From Oscillospiraceae bacterium (lineage in GTDB: Bacteria; Bacillota; Clostridia; Oscillospirales; Ruminococcaceae), in NCBI GenBank assembly GCA_017396055.1, contig JAFQND010000229.1, positions 1-6,533 on the forward strand: a stretch of DNA of 6,533 bases, given 5' to 3'. Each line of letters starts with the position of its first letter. Within the stretch, counting starts at the first letter, position 1. The position numbers and the translations under genes are program-made. This document shows positions 1-6,285 of this stretch, in pieces. The notes under the pieces were generated by a model, which worked only from the letters and a program-made list of their open reading frames with translations, did not search any database and was not told where the DNA came from.

Positions 1-242
1 GCCATAACTTCGGCTCTTACTTCTTCTGCCATGACAACAGCTTCAGAAAGAACATTAAATACCCATTCATCGGCAATGGCTTCGGCTTCCTGCAAAGTTT
101 CAGCATCTACATATTCTGCAGCGGCAGCAAGAACTTCAGCTTTGCCCAAAATGCTGTCGGGCTTTTGTATCAGCTGCGCTGCGATCTCCATCGCGGTTTT
201 TTTACTGAGGGTGTCGTAGTCCGGCACATAGATGATCTTCAA
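1..242 (-). CDS. NagB-like N-terminus followed by an unrelated acidic helical segment (partial, runs off window)
   Basis: The open frame gives 80 residues and leaves the window without a stop. I chose a TTG start because it has an AAAGGAG ribosome binding site 8 bases upstream and yields a MKII start; the first in-frame ATG is residue 18. Residues 1-33 (MKIIYVPDYD, then SKK, then KPDSILG) look like the N-terminus of glucosamine-6-phosphate deaminase, which opens amino-sugar 6-phosphates to fructose 6-phosphate and ammonia. In that family the next residues should be an ATGSTP-type phosphate loop. Here SILG is followed by KAEVLAAAAEYVD and an Ala/Glu/Val-rich, apparently helical stretch with no such loop, and the other two frames hit stops within about 12 codons of that point. 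It may be a remnant, a rearranged gene, or a different family with a NagB-like start. It lies downstream of the transport operon, behind a terminator. The frame is well supported; the function is not. Confidence 0.6.
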   Translation of the reverse strand, partial: MKIIYVPDYDTLSKKTAMEIAAQLIQKPDSILGKAEVLAAAAEYVDAETLQEAEAIADEWVFNVLSEAVVMAEEVRAEVM

Positions 243-250
243 CTTTTCCT

Positions 251-257
251 CTCCTTT
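251..257 (-). promoter_or_regulatory. Ribosome binding site that sets the TTG start of the NagB-like gene
   Basis: On the minus strand the sequence reads AAAGGAG, followed by 8 bases and then TTG at 242-240. This is the best Shine-Dalgarno match near the start of the frame and supports the non-ATG start. A second purine run (GAGG) lies slightly closer to the TTG. Confidence 0.6.
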
Positions 258-267
258 CTTTTCCGCA

Positions 268-299
268 AAAAGGGTCCCTCCCACAGGAGGGACCCTTTT
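268..299 (-). terminator. Rho-independent terminator after the solute-binding protein gene
   Basis: A perfect 14-base inverted repeat (268-281 with 286-299) encloses a 4-base loop. Read on the minus strand the stem is AAAAGGGTCCCTCC, the loop is TGTG, and the closing arm runs into a five-T tract before GCGG. It begins 38 bases after the stop of the binding-protein gene and ends about 25 bases before the next TTG start. The T tract favours minus-strand termination; on the plus strand the arm is followed by GGGATC, not T residues. It could end the operon, or act as a partial terminator or mRNA stabiliser that keeps the upstream binding protein more abundant than the downstream gene. Confidence 0.88.
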
Positions 300-337
300 G
301 GGATCACATAGATCGTCATTTTTCTTCGGATCCGAAA

Positions 338-1651
338 TTATTCGGCCCAGTACTCATCCAGCATTGCCTGAACGCGGTCATTTGCCTCGGTCAGAGCGGT
401 CTTGGTGTCAACACCCTGCAGGATAACTTTGTCGATCGCATCCAGCAGGATCTGACGGTCGTCAGACTCGGATACGTAGAAGTAAGAAGAAGCGTAGGAC
501 AGAGCCTCGATAAAGGGCTTCAGGATCGGATCTTTCAGCAGCTCTTCGTCTTCGGTGATGGAGACGCGGGCGCCGATCTCGCCAACTTCGTTGGTCCAAC
601 GTTTCATAACTTCCTCGCTGGTGAGGAATTCCAGGAATTTAACGGAAGCTTCCAGCTCAGCGCCGGTGGTGTTTGCGGTGATACCGTTGGTCCAGAAGGT
701 ACCGCAGGAGCCTTTTACGCCGTCTTTCATGGGCAGAGGAGCTACGCCCCACTCGAAAGCGTCGATGGAGTTGTTGAAGGTACCGATACGGAAGGAACCG
801 TCAACGTGGAAGTATGCTTTACCGGCTGCGAATGCGGTGGAGTCACCTTCCATGAATTTGTCAACGCCAACTTTATAATCGGTGTTCAGAGAGATGAACC
901 AGTCAAATGCTTCCTGACATTTGGGGCTGTCCCACTGTGCGGTTTTGAAGTCTGCGCTCAGGGGGGTGCCGCCAAACTGGGTCATCAGAACGGGACGCAG
1001 CCAGGAGTGATACTGACCGCTGGGCATCCAGGTACAGCCTTCCACCAGGATCTCTTCGCCATCCCACTGTGCCAGCTCGCCGGCCAGTTTTGCGAATTCA
1101 TCCAGTTCGGTGGGGATCTCTTCGGGGGTGATACCGGCCTCAGCCAGCATGTCTTTGTTATAGAACAGAGCGGAGGTACGTACTGCTACGGGGATGGTAT
1201 AGTATTTGCCGTTGATCTTGTTGGTCTGGATCATGGGCGAGAACTCAGCTTCCATTTTGGCAGGATCGAAAACGTCGGTGGGCAGCTCCTGCAGAACGCC
1301 GGATTTTACGTATTTGGGAACCCAGCCGTAGAAGATGTTGATGATGTTGGGACCCTGACCGGTAGCGATCGCAGCTGCTACTTTCTGCTCATAGTTGTCG
1401 TAAGGGAAGTTCTGATGAACAACTTTGATATTGGGGTTTTCAGCTTCGAACTCTTTGATCAGCTCGTCCACGAGGTTGATCTTGGACTCGTAGAAATACT
1501 GCCAGTACTCGATCTCTACGATCTCGTCGCTGTTGCCCTCAGCCGGTTTGTCACCCTCGGCCGGTTTGCTTTCAGCCGGTTTGCTGCCGCATCCGCTGAA
1601 CACAGTCAGGCAAAGGATCATTGCCAACAACAATGCGATTAACTTTTTCAT
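338..1651 (-). CDS. CUT1-family extracellular sugar-binding lipoprotein (ABC transporter)
   Basis: This 437-residue protein is the substrate-capture component of a carbohydrate ABC importer, anchored to the outer face of the membrane. It starts with a lipoprotein signal: MKK, a hydrophobic core at about 4-18, and a lipobox ending FSGC with the lipidated cysteine at 21. The Phe at -3 is less usual than Leu. A low-complexity linker with three KPAE units (24-38) precedes the mature domain. The mature domain has the features of bacterial extracellular solute-binding protein family 1: EIEYWQYF near 46-53, NYEQKVAAAIATGQGPNI near 86-103, and the hallmark YYTIPVAVRTSALFYNKDML at 150-169. Length is typical. 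The ATG is preceded by AAGGGG with a 7-base gap. It lies 36 bases downstream of the ROK kinase gene and is followed by a strong terminator. The matching permease is at the far end of the operon. The ligand cannot be read from sequence; family and context say a sugar or sugar derivative. Confidence 0.93.
   Translation of the reverse strand: MKKLIALLLAMILCLTVFSGCGSKPAESKPAEGDKPAEGNSDEIVEIEYWQYFYESKINLVDELIKEFEAENPNIKVVHQNFPYDNYEQKVAAAIATGQGPNIINIFYGWVPKYVKSGVLQELPTDVFDPAKMEAEFSPMIQTNKINGKYYTIPVAVRTSALFYNKDMLAEAGITPEEIPTELDEFAKLAGELAQWDGEEILVEGCTWMPSGQYHSWLRPVLMTQFGGTPLSADFKTAQWDSPKCQEAFDWFISLNTDYKVGVDKFMEGDSTAFAAGKAYFHVDGSFRIGTFNNSIDAFEWGVAPLPMKDGVKGSCGTFWTNGITANTTGAELEASVKFLEFLTSEEVMKRWTNEVGEIGARVSITEDEELLKDPILKPFIEALSYASSYFYVSESDDRQILLDAIDKVILQGVDTKTALTEANDRVQAMLDEYWAE
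1542..1583 (-). repeat. Short in-frame tandem repeat encoding the KPAE linker
   Basis: GCCGGTTTG (plus strand) occurs at 1542-1550, 1560-1568 and 1575-1583. It encodes three KPAE units that form the flexible tether between the lipidated cysteine and the folded binding domain. Such low-complexity spacers are common in Gram-positive lipoproteins and often vary in copy number. Confidence 0.75.
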
Positions 1652-1687
1652 GATTCTACCCCTTTTCTTGAAAGTAATTTGAATGGT

Positions 1688-2596
1688 TTAATCTGCGGTA
1701 TCCGCAGCAAGGGACGATAGTTTTTTTCCGGCAAGCAGCGCTGCGCCGATGGCGCCGCCCCAGTTGCCTCCTTCGGAAAGGGCGATGACCGTTCGGGAGG
1801 GGATCAGCTTTTCCACCCGGGTGCGAAGATTCTGCAGCAGATATTCTCCCTCGTTGGCCAGTCCTCCTCCGATCACGATCTTGGCAGGCTCTAAGATGCA
1901 GATGATGTTGGCAAGCCCGATCGCCAGCGCATCCAGCTGATGGCCTACGATCTGCTGCGCCACTTTTTCGCCGGTTTTTGCCCGGCGAAAAACCTCCTGC
2001 GTATCGGCTGCCTGACCGGTCATCTCCTGATACAGGCGGCTGACGGCGATGGCGGAAGCTTTTTTCTCAAAGGCTCCAAAATCCTGTTTGGAAGGAGTCG
2101 GCAGCTGAAGATTTTCTTCGCTTACCATATACCCGATCTCCCCGGCCTCGTAATGAGCACCTCGGTACACTTCCCGGTTGATCACGATGCCGGCGCCGAT
2201 GCCGGTTCCCACCGTGACCAGTACATAATCTTTATCCTTTCGGCAGGCGCCGATCTCCCCTTCTGCCACCGCCCAGGCGTTGACATCGTTTTCCACACAA
2301 ACAGGGATCCGCACCCTTTGCCGAAGTTCCCGACACAGATACAGGTTTTCCACCTGCAGTGCGGGGCATCCGATGACCAGACCGGCTGCAGCATCAACGG
2401 TTCCGGGAATCCCGATGCCTGCCTGCCGTATTTCAGGCCATTTTCTCATATGATCCTGGATCAGTCCGGTCAAGAAATCTAAAAACGGTTTTTCCTTTAT
2501 GATCGTTGCGTAGGATTGGGTCGCTACCAGTTGACCGCTGCGATCCAACACAGCTACTTTTGTCTTCGTCCCCCCTACGTCGATGCCCAATTTCAT
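1688..2596 (-). CDS. ROK-family sugar kinase, zinc-motif-lacking variant
   Basis: This is a 302-residue cytoplasmic kinase expected to phosphorylate a sugar or amino sugar with ATP. The ATP phosphate loop DVGGTK is at 6-11, the sugar-contact and catalytic END motif at 102-104 (Asp104 is the probable base), GTGIG at 130-134, and the second nucleotide motif VIGGG at 241-245, so it looks active. The ROK motif E-x-G-H reads EIGY (153-156). The usual CxCGxxGCxE zinc site is missing: the matching region runs LPTPSKQDFGAFEKKAS (165-181) without cysteines. The ATG at 2596 is preferred over the upstream in-frame TTG at 2605, which would add MRP, because the Shine-Dalgarno site lies 9 bases from the ATG and abuts the TTG. 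It sits 15 bases after the lyase gene, so translational coupling is likely. Substrate class is unknown; glucose, N-acetylmannosamine, fructose and allose kinases all occur in this family. Confidence 0.9.
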   Translation of the reverse strand: MKLGIDVGGTKTKVAVLDRSGQLVATQSYATIIKEKPFLDFLTGLIQDHMRKWPEIRQAGIGIPGTVDAAAGLVIGCPALQVENLYLCRELRQRVRIPVCVENDVNAWAVAEGEIGACRKDKDYVLVTVGTGIGAGIVINREVYRGAHYEAGEIGYMVSEENLQLPTPSKQDFGAFEKKASAIAVSRLYQEMTGQAADTQEVFRRAKTGEKVAQQIVGHQLDALAIGLANIICILEPAKIVIGGGLANEGEYLLQNLRTRVEKLIPSRTVIALSEGGNWGGAIGAALLAGKKLSSLAADTAD

Positions 2597-2605
2597 TGGC
2601 CTCAA

Positions 2606-2613
2606 TCCTTTTT
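2606..2613 (-). promoter_or_regulatory. Ribosome binding site of the ROK kinase, overlapping the lyase stop codon
   Basis: AAAAAGGA on the minus strand shares two bases with the TAA stop of the lyase gene (2614-2612) and stands 9 bases before the ATG at 2596. The overlap suggests that ribosomes ending on the lyase reinitiate on the kinase, which would keep the two enzymes in step. Confidence 0.6.
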
Positions 2614-4120
2614 ATTCAATGCGCAGGCGAACCTGCTCCGCTAACATTTCATGTGCCTTGCGATATCTGCCGCGCATGTCCTCCAGCTCCTGCTGCTCTT
2701 TTGCCAGCAGTTCTTTCCGGACACGGAGCATTCTCGAGGCTTCTTTTAGCGCGGGACCGCCGGTGCGGCCGCGGATGGCGACAAAGTGAACCGGATCCAG
2801 CGCCTGACGGATCTGTGCATCGGTCAGATCGACTTTCTGACCCAGAACTTCGGTTGCGACTTCAACACAGAATTCTTCGGTAATGTCCTTTGCGGTTTTG
2901 CCTTCGGCATACAGTCTGCGAACAATGGCACTGGTCAGCCTGTGTGCTTTGCGGAAGGTCAGCCCGCCTTCGCGGACAAAGGTATCTGCCAGCTCGGTGG
3001 CGGTGATAAAGTTGTCGCCCGCCCGCTTGAGCAGAAGCTCTTTGTTGATCTGCATGGTCATCAGCACATTGGTGATGATCTCCAGCGCACGTTTGAGATA
3101 GCTGACCGCGTCGTAGATATGACCTTGCAGGTCCTCTTCCGAGTCTACGATATCGCCGTAAGGCGTGTTGTGCTGCACGGTGAATACCGCCTGTGCTTCG
3201 GCAAGCGCTTTCGAAATGATCGGGCGGCAATGCTCAAAGGAAGAGGGGTTTCTCTTCTGCGGCATGATGGAGCTGATCTGCACATAAGGATCTGCCAGAC
3301 GGAAGAACGCAAATTCCATGGTGCACCAGTCCAGAATGTCTTTCATAAAGCGGGACAGATTGACTGCCAGGGTTGCCATTGCCGACGCGAACTGGGTCAT
3401 ATGGTCGCTGGCAGCGATGGAATCGTAGGAGTTTTCGCACAGTGCGCCAAAGCCCAGCAGCTCACATACTCTTTCGCGGGAAATGGGGAATCCTGTGGTG
3501 GTAATGGCTGCGGCACCAAAGGGGCTGAGATTGATGTTCTTTTCCGCCGCGGCCAAACGGGTAAAGTCACGCTGCATCACATCGGACATGGAAAGCAGGT
3601 AGTGACCCAGAGTCGAAGGCTGTGCCGGCTGCGTGTGGGTGTACATGGGCATGACCGTTTCGAGGTTTTCTTCTGCCAGATACAAAAGCGCCTCGCGGAA
3701 GCGGTTGAGCTTTTCGGTCAGATCCACCAGCTGCTCACGCAGGACCATTCGAAACTCGCCCACGCAAATATCGTTGCGGCTGCGGGCCGTATGCACTTTG
3801 CCTGCCAGATCGGGACCCACACGGTTTTCCAGCTCTTTTTCAAACATAAAGAACAGATCTTCGTATGCGGGATTGTATTCAGACTCTTCGATGGGCAGTT
3901 TCTCCAGCTCCACCATCGTCTTTAAGATGAGTGCGCATTCGTCAGCGGTCATAAGATCCTGCTCAGCGAGCATGATCACATGTGCCTTGGTCACCTCGAT
4001 AAAGACACGGTAATAATACACTTTCTGCAGGTCAAAGATCGGCTTTAACGCATTCTCCTGAAAGCTGATGCCCGGAAAAGTAAGCCCATCAGCGACCTGC
4101 ACAGATTCTCTGGTAATCAT
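2612..4120 (-). CDS. Argininosuccinate-lyase-like enzyme of the fumarase/aspartase superfamily
   Basis: This 502-residue cytoplasmic enzyme is a probable homotetrameric lyase that eliminates fumarate, or a related acid, from a succinyl-type substrate. The superfamily signatures appear in order: HTARSRND (110-117), YTHTQPAQPSTLG (160-172), the catalytic flexible loop SSIMPQKRNP (283-292) with Ser283, Lys289, Asn291 and Glu296, and the C-terminal GGPALKEA (454-461). The overall pattern is closest to ArgH. However, the region equivalent to YNKDLQEDKE, which contacts the arginine half in ArgH, reads VDSEEDLQGHIYDAV (325-339), so the substrate is probably not argininosuccinate. It is also longer than usual ArgH (about 460), with a charged helical tail from about 457. 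The ATG at 4120 is supported by AAAGGAG 11 bases upstream; an earlier in-frame ATG at 4201 would overlap the regulator gene. No argG or other arginine gene is nearby; the neighbours are sugar-uptake and ROK genes. Confidence 0.85.
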   Translation of the reverse strand: MITRESVQVADGLTFPGISFQENALKPIFDLQKVYYYRVFIEVTKAHVIMLAEQDLMTADECALILKTMVELEKLPIEESEYNPAYEDLFFMFEKELENRVGPDLAGKVHTARSRNDICVGEFRMVLREQLVDLTEKLNRFREALLYLAEENLETVMPMYTHTQPAQPSTLGHYLLSMSDVMQRDFTRLAAAEKNINLSPFGAAAITTTGFPISRERVCELLGFGALCENSYDSIAASDHMTQFASAMATLAVNLSRFMKDILDWCTMEFAFFRLADPYVQISSIMPQKRNPSSFEHCRPIISKALAEAQAVFTVQHNTPYGDIVDSEEDLQGHIYDAVSYLKRALEIITNVLMTMQINKELLLKRAGDNFITATELADTFVREGGLTFRKAHRLTSAIVRRLYAEGKTAKDITEEFCVEVATEVLGQKVDLTDAQIRQALDPVHFVAIRGRTGGPALKEASRMLRVRKELLAKEQQELEDMRGRYRKAHEMLAEQVRLRIE

Positions 4121-4131
4121 GGCGTTTTGCA

Positions 4132-4138
4132 CTCCTTT
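4132..4138 (-). promoter_or_regulatory. Ribosome binding site that sets the lyase start
   Basis: AAAGGAG on the minus strand lies in the 25-base gap after the regulator's TAG stop, 11 bases before ATG at 4120. It overlaps an in-frame ATG (of ATGAAAGGAG) that would encode an unsupported 7-residue extension, so the later ATG is chosen. Confidence 0.65.
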
Positions 4139-4145
4139 CATATTT

Positions 4146-5282
4146 CTAATGTCGGGGCAGGAATTGCATCTGGCATTTTTTCTGCCAAACCGTTCCCACA
4201 CATCCGTAGGTCAAAGCTTGATCTCCCAGACGGGAGAACTTGATATCGCAGGACACCGGGGTAAGATAACGAAGCTTTTTCTCGATGTACTCGGCTACGG
4301 TTTCTTCGGCGGCGGCGTAACTGCCATGCAGGATGATCGCCTGCGGGTCGAGCATGCTGAGAATACTGGCCAGACCCAGACAGATCTGATCGGCGTTTTG
4401 AAAGAGTCTCTGTCTGAGGGTCTCATCCTCAGCAGATTGGTTTACAGTCTGCCGAAAGCTTAATCCGGTCTGCTGTCTCAGCGTTCGCAGCGAGGCGGCT
4501 TTTTCAAAATAGCCGAACTCGCTCATGGTATACGGTCCGCCGGTCAATGAGTCGGAACCGGTAACCAGGTAACCGACTTCGCCTGCCATTCCGCGATGTC
4601 CGTGATAGATCTGATTGTCAATGATGATCGCCGAACCGATACCGGTTCCGATGGTCACAACGACAAAATCGCTGTAATCCCATCCGGCACCCATCCAGTT
4701 TTCGCCCAGCGCGCTGAGATAAACGTCCTTGTCCACGCAAATGTCGATCCCAAGCTCCTGACCCAAAACACCTGCCAGGTCGTAGTCTTCGATCCCAAGC
4801 TCCGGAGAGTTTCGGACACGGTCATTTTCCACCGTGCCGGGGACCGAGATCCCTGCGCCCCAGAATTTCTCCTGTCCGCCCCACTGCCGGATAACATCTC
4901 TCATATCCGGGACCATTGTGGTCATCAGATCTTCCATATCGGTAAAGGTCTGATCGTATTCCTGGGAAGAAAGGACACGTCCCATCAGGTCGCATACGGC
5001 GATCCGGGCGTTATGCAGGCGAAAAACCGCAGAAAGAACCAGTCCGCTCTCGGCAGCGATCTTTAAAAAGATCGGTCGGCGGCCTCCTCTTATCGAGGCT
5101 TCTCCAAAATCCCCCTCCATGACCAGTCCGCTTTGGATCAGCTCATCCACAATGTTGGTGACGGCTGCGGGCGAAATGCCCAGCAGCTCGGCTACCTGTT
5201 TGCGGGAAATGGGCTGCCGTGCCATGATAATGGAAAGGACATCGCTGCGATTGCTGCGTTTTGTGCTGCCGATTCGGCTCAT
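4146..5282 (-). CDS. ROK-family transcriptional regulator (NagC/XylR type)
   Basis: This 378-residue DNA-binding protein has an N-terminal winged helix-turn-helix at about 11-72 (ISRKQVAELLGISPAAVTNI, then SGLV and RRP) joined to a ROK ligand-binding domain. The ATP loop DxGGT expected near residue 86 is absent (LSAVFRLHNARIAV), so it is a sensor rather than a kinase. Other ROK landmarks remain: GAGISVPGTVEN (142-153), VDKDV in place of the END motif (183-187), IGTGIG (211-216), and AGEVGY (233-238) instead of ExGH. The zinc-site cysteines are missing (SEFGYFEKAAS, 254-264). The start has AGGAGG (5290-5295) 7 bases upstream. It lies inside the operon, 15 bases after the amidohydrolase gene and 25 before the lyase gene, so it is probably autoregulated as a sugar-responsive repressor. 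Its operator must lie at a promoter outside this window; none is seen here. Confidence 0.9.
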   Translation of the reverse strand: MSRIGSTKRSNRSDVLSIIMARQPISRKQVAELLGISPAAVTNIVDELIQSGLVMEGDFGEASIRGGRRPIFLKIAAESGLVLSAVFRLHNARIAVCDLMGRVLSSQEYDQTFTDMEDLMTTMVPDMRDVIRQWGGQEKFWGAGISVPGTVENDRVRNSPELGIEDYDLAGVLGQELGIDICVDKDVYLSALGENWMGAGWDYSDFVVVTIGTGIGSAIIIDNQIYHGHRGMAGEVGYLVTGSDSLTGGPYTMSEFGYFEKAASLRTLRQQTGLSFRQTVNQSAEDETLRQRLFQNADQICLGLASILSMLDPQAIILHGSYAAAEETVAEYIEKKLRYLTPVSCDIKFSRLGDQALTYGCVGTVWQKKCQMQFLPRH

Positions 5283-5297
5283 CTTCTTTCCTCCTGC

Positions 5298-6254
5298 TTA
5301 TTTGATAAAGCGATCCAGAACTCTTTCAATGTTGCCTGCAAAGATCTTCTGGATATCTTCGTCGCTGAAGCCCAGCTCTACACAGTCTCTCATCTGAACA
5401 TCCAGATACTCTTTTACAAAGCCTCTGGGGAACCAGGAACCGTCGGTACCGAAGATAATCCGGTCGGGTCCGATGGTCTCGTGGTATTTTTTGAACAGAT
5501 CCTTGGTGGTCAGCGGATAGGGCATCCAGCGGGTCCACTGATTGGAACCGGAGGTGTCGATATATACGTTGGGGCAAACCCAGCACAGGAAGAGTGTGTC
5601 CTCAACCTTGCTGCAGCCGTAATGCGGTACGATAAAGATAACATCCGGGAAGGCTTTTGCCACATCCTGAATGATCTTCGGCGACATGTTCACATGTTCC
5701 ATGATGCCGCCGGCAGCACCCATGATGCCAAAGTGGAACAGCACGGGGATCTGGTGTTTTTCACAAACCTCCCACAGGGGGTACAGCGATTTGTCGTTCA
5801 GCGGGCGGTCCAGCGCCGGACCCAGGATCTTGATACCGCGCAGTCCCTGCTGGGTCACGGCATATTCCAGTTTGGCGGCGGCGTCTGGAGCGAAGGGATC
5901 ATGATGCGCATAGCCGATAAAACGGTCGGGCGCATACTGAACGATCTTTGCCATGTTGTCGTTGCTGACCTCAAAGCCGCCGGCCGTTACGAAAACTGCC
6001 TTTTCAACGCCTTTGGCGTCCATATCATCCAGCCATTTCTGGCAGGTCTTTTCGATGGTGTCGCAGGGCGGGACCGCATCGGGGAATCCCCATGCTTTCT
6101 TCCACTGATCCTGCTGATACTTGTTCATGGCCTGAAGCTTTTTCCACTTCTCAATGCCAAATTCGTCGATATATTCCTGTGCGTTTCTTCCCAGGCTCTC
6201 ATTTTTCACGCCAAAATGGATGTGGGAGTCGATAATGCGGAATTTCTTTGCCAT
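5298..6254 (-). CDS. Amidohydrolase-2 family metal-dependent hydrolase or decarboxylase
   Basis: This 318-residue TIM-barrel enzyme of the amidohydrolase superfamily has expected metal ligands and catalytic residues that are all visible: HIH (His11, His13) after strand 1 in IIDSHIHFG, His174 in VLFHFG, His211 in VPHYG, and Asp271 in IIFGTDGS. The LRGIKI segment (138-143) and the GN-x-x-R-V-L ending (308-312) also fit the family. Relatives include ACMSD-type decarboxylases, pyrone-dicarboxylate hydrolase and sugar-lactone hydrolases, so the reaction could be hydrolysis of a lactone or amide, or decarboxylation; sequence alone does not decide. The start is firm, with AGGAGG (6261-6266) 6 bases before ATG. 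It lies 31 bases after the permease gene and 15 before the ROK regulator, so it belongs to the same operon and presumably acts on the imported compound. There is no signal peptide; it is cytoplasmic. Confidence 0.88.
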   Translation of the reverse strand: MAKKFRIIDSHIHFGVKNESLGRNAQEYIDEFGIEKWKKLQAMNKYQQDQWKKAWGFPDAVPPCDTIEKTCQKWLDDMDAKGVEKAVFVTAGGFEVSNDNMAKIVQYAPDRFIGYAHHDPFAPDAAAKLEYAVTQQGLRGIKILGPALDRPLNDKSLYPLWEVCEKHQIPVLFHFGIMGAAGGIMEHVNMSPKIIQDVAKAFPDVIFIVPHYGCSKVEDTLFLCWVCPNVYIDTSGSNQWTRWMPYPLTTKDLFKKYHETIGPDRIIFGTDGSWFPRGFVKEYLDVQMRDCVELGFSDEDIQKIFAGNIERVLDRFIK

Positions 6255-6285
6255 AATGGACCTCCTTTGTTTGATAAAAAACGGA

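Noticed and set aside
31..219. Short Ser/Ala-rich plus-strand open frame
   Set aside because: The minus strand has a continuous frame with a good ribosome binding site and a NagB-like start; the plus frame is its complement.
325..336. 12-base perfect palindrome TTCGGATCCGAA just after the binding-protein stop codon
   Set aside because: It could be an operator half-pair, but it is a single short copy downstream of a gene and no second copy was noticed; chance is a sufficient explanation.
806..1642. Plus-strand open frame antisense to the solute-binding protein
   Set aside because: Shadow of a clear lipoprotein gene; no motif and no convincing ribosome binding site.
1652..1687. Possible promoter for the binding-protein gene (TAGAAT next to the start)
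   Set aside because: TAGAAT overlaps the spacer between the ribosome binding site and the ATG, so it cannot serve as a -10 element for this gene; no paired -35 was found.
1693..1707. Six-base-pair hairpin CTGCGG-TAT-CCGCAG at the end of the ROK kinase gene
   Set aside because: Short stem inside coding sequence and no T tract after it on the minus strand; not a terminator.
2786..3925. Plus-strand open frame of about 379 codons antisense to the lyase
   Set aside because: The minus strand carries intact superfamily signatures here; the plus-strand translation is His/Gln/Cys-rich with no family pattern.
2612..4120. Calling this gene argH of arginine biosynthesis
   Set aside because: The arginine-binding segment is not conserved and there is no argG or other arg gene nearby; a family-level name is safer.
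4121..4201. N-terminal extension of the lyase from an ATG at 4201
   Set aside because: It would overlap the regulator's 3' end by more than 50 bases and lacks a ribosome binding site, whereas ATG 4120 has AAAGGAG.
6255..6285. T-rich run between the permease and amidohydrolase genes
   Set aside because: On the minus strand a six-T run occurs but no stem precedes it, so it is not called a terminator.
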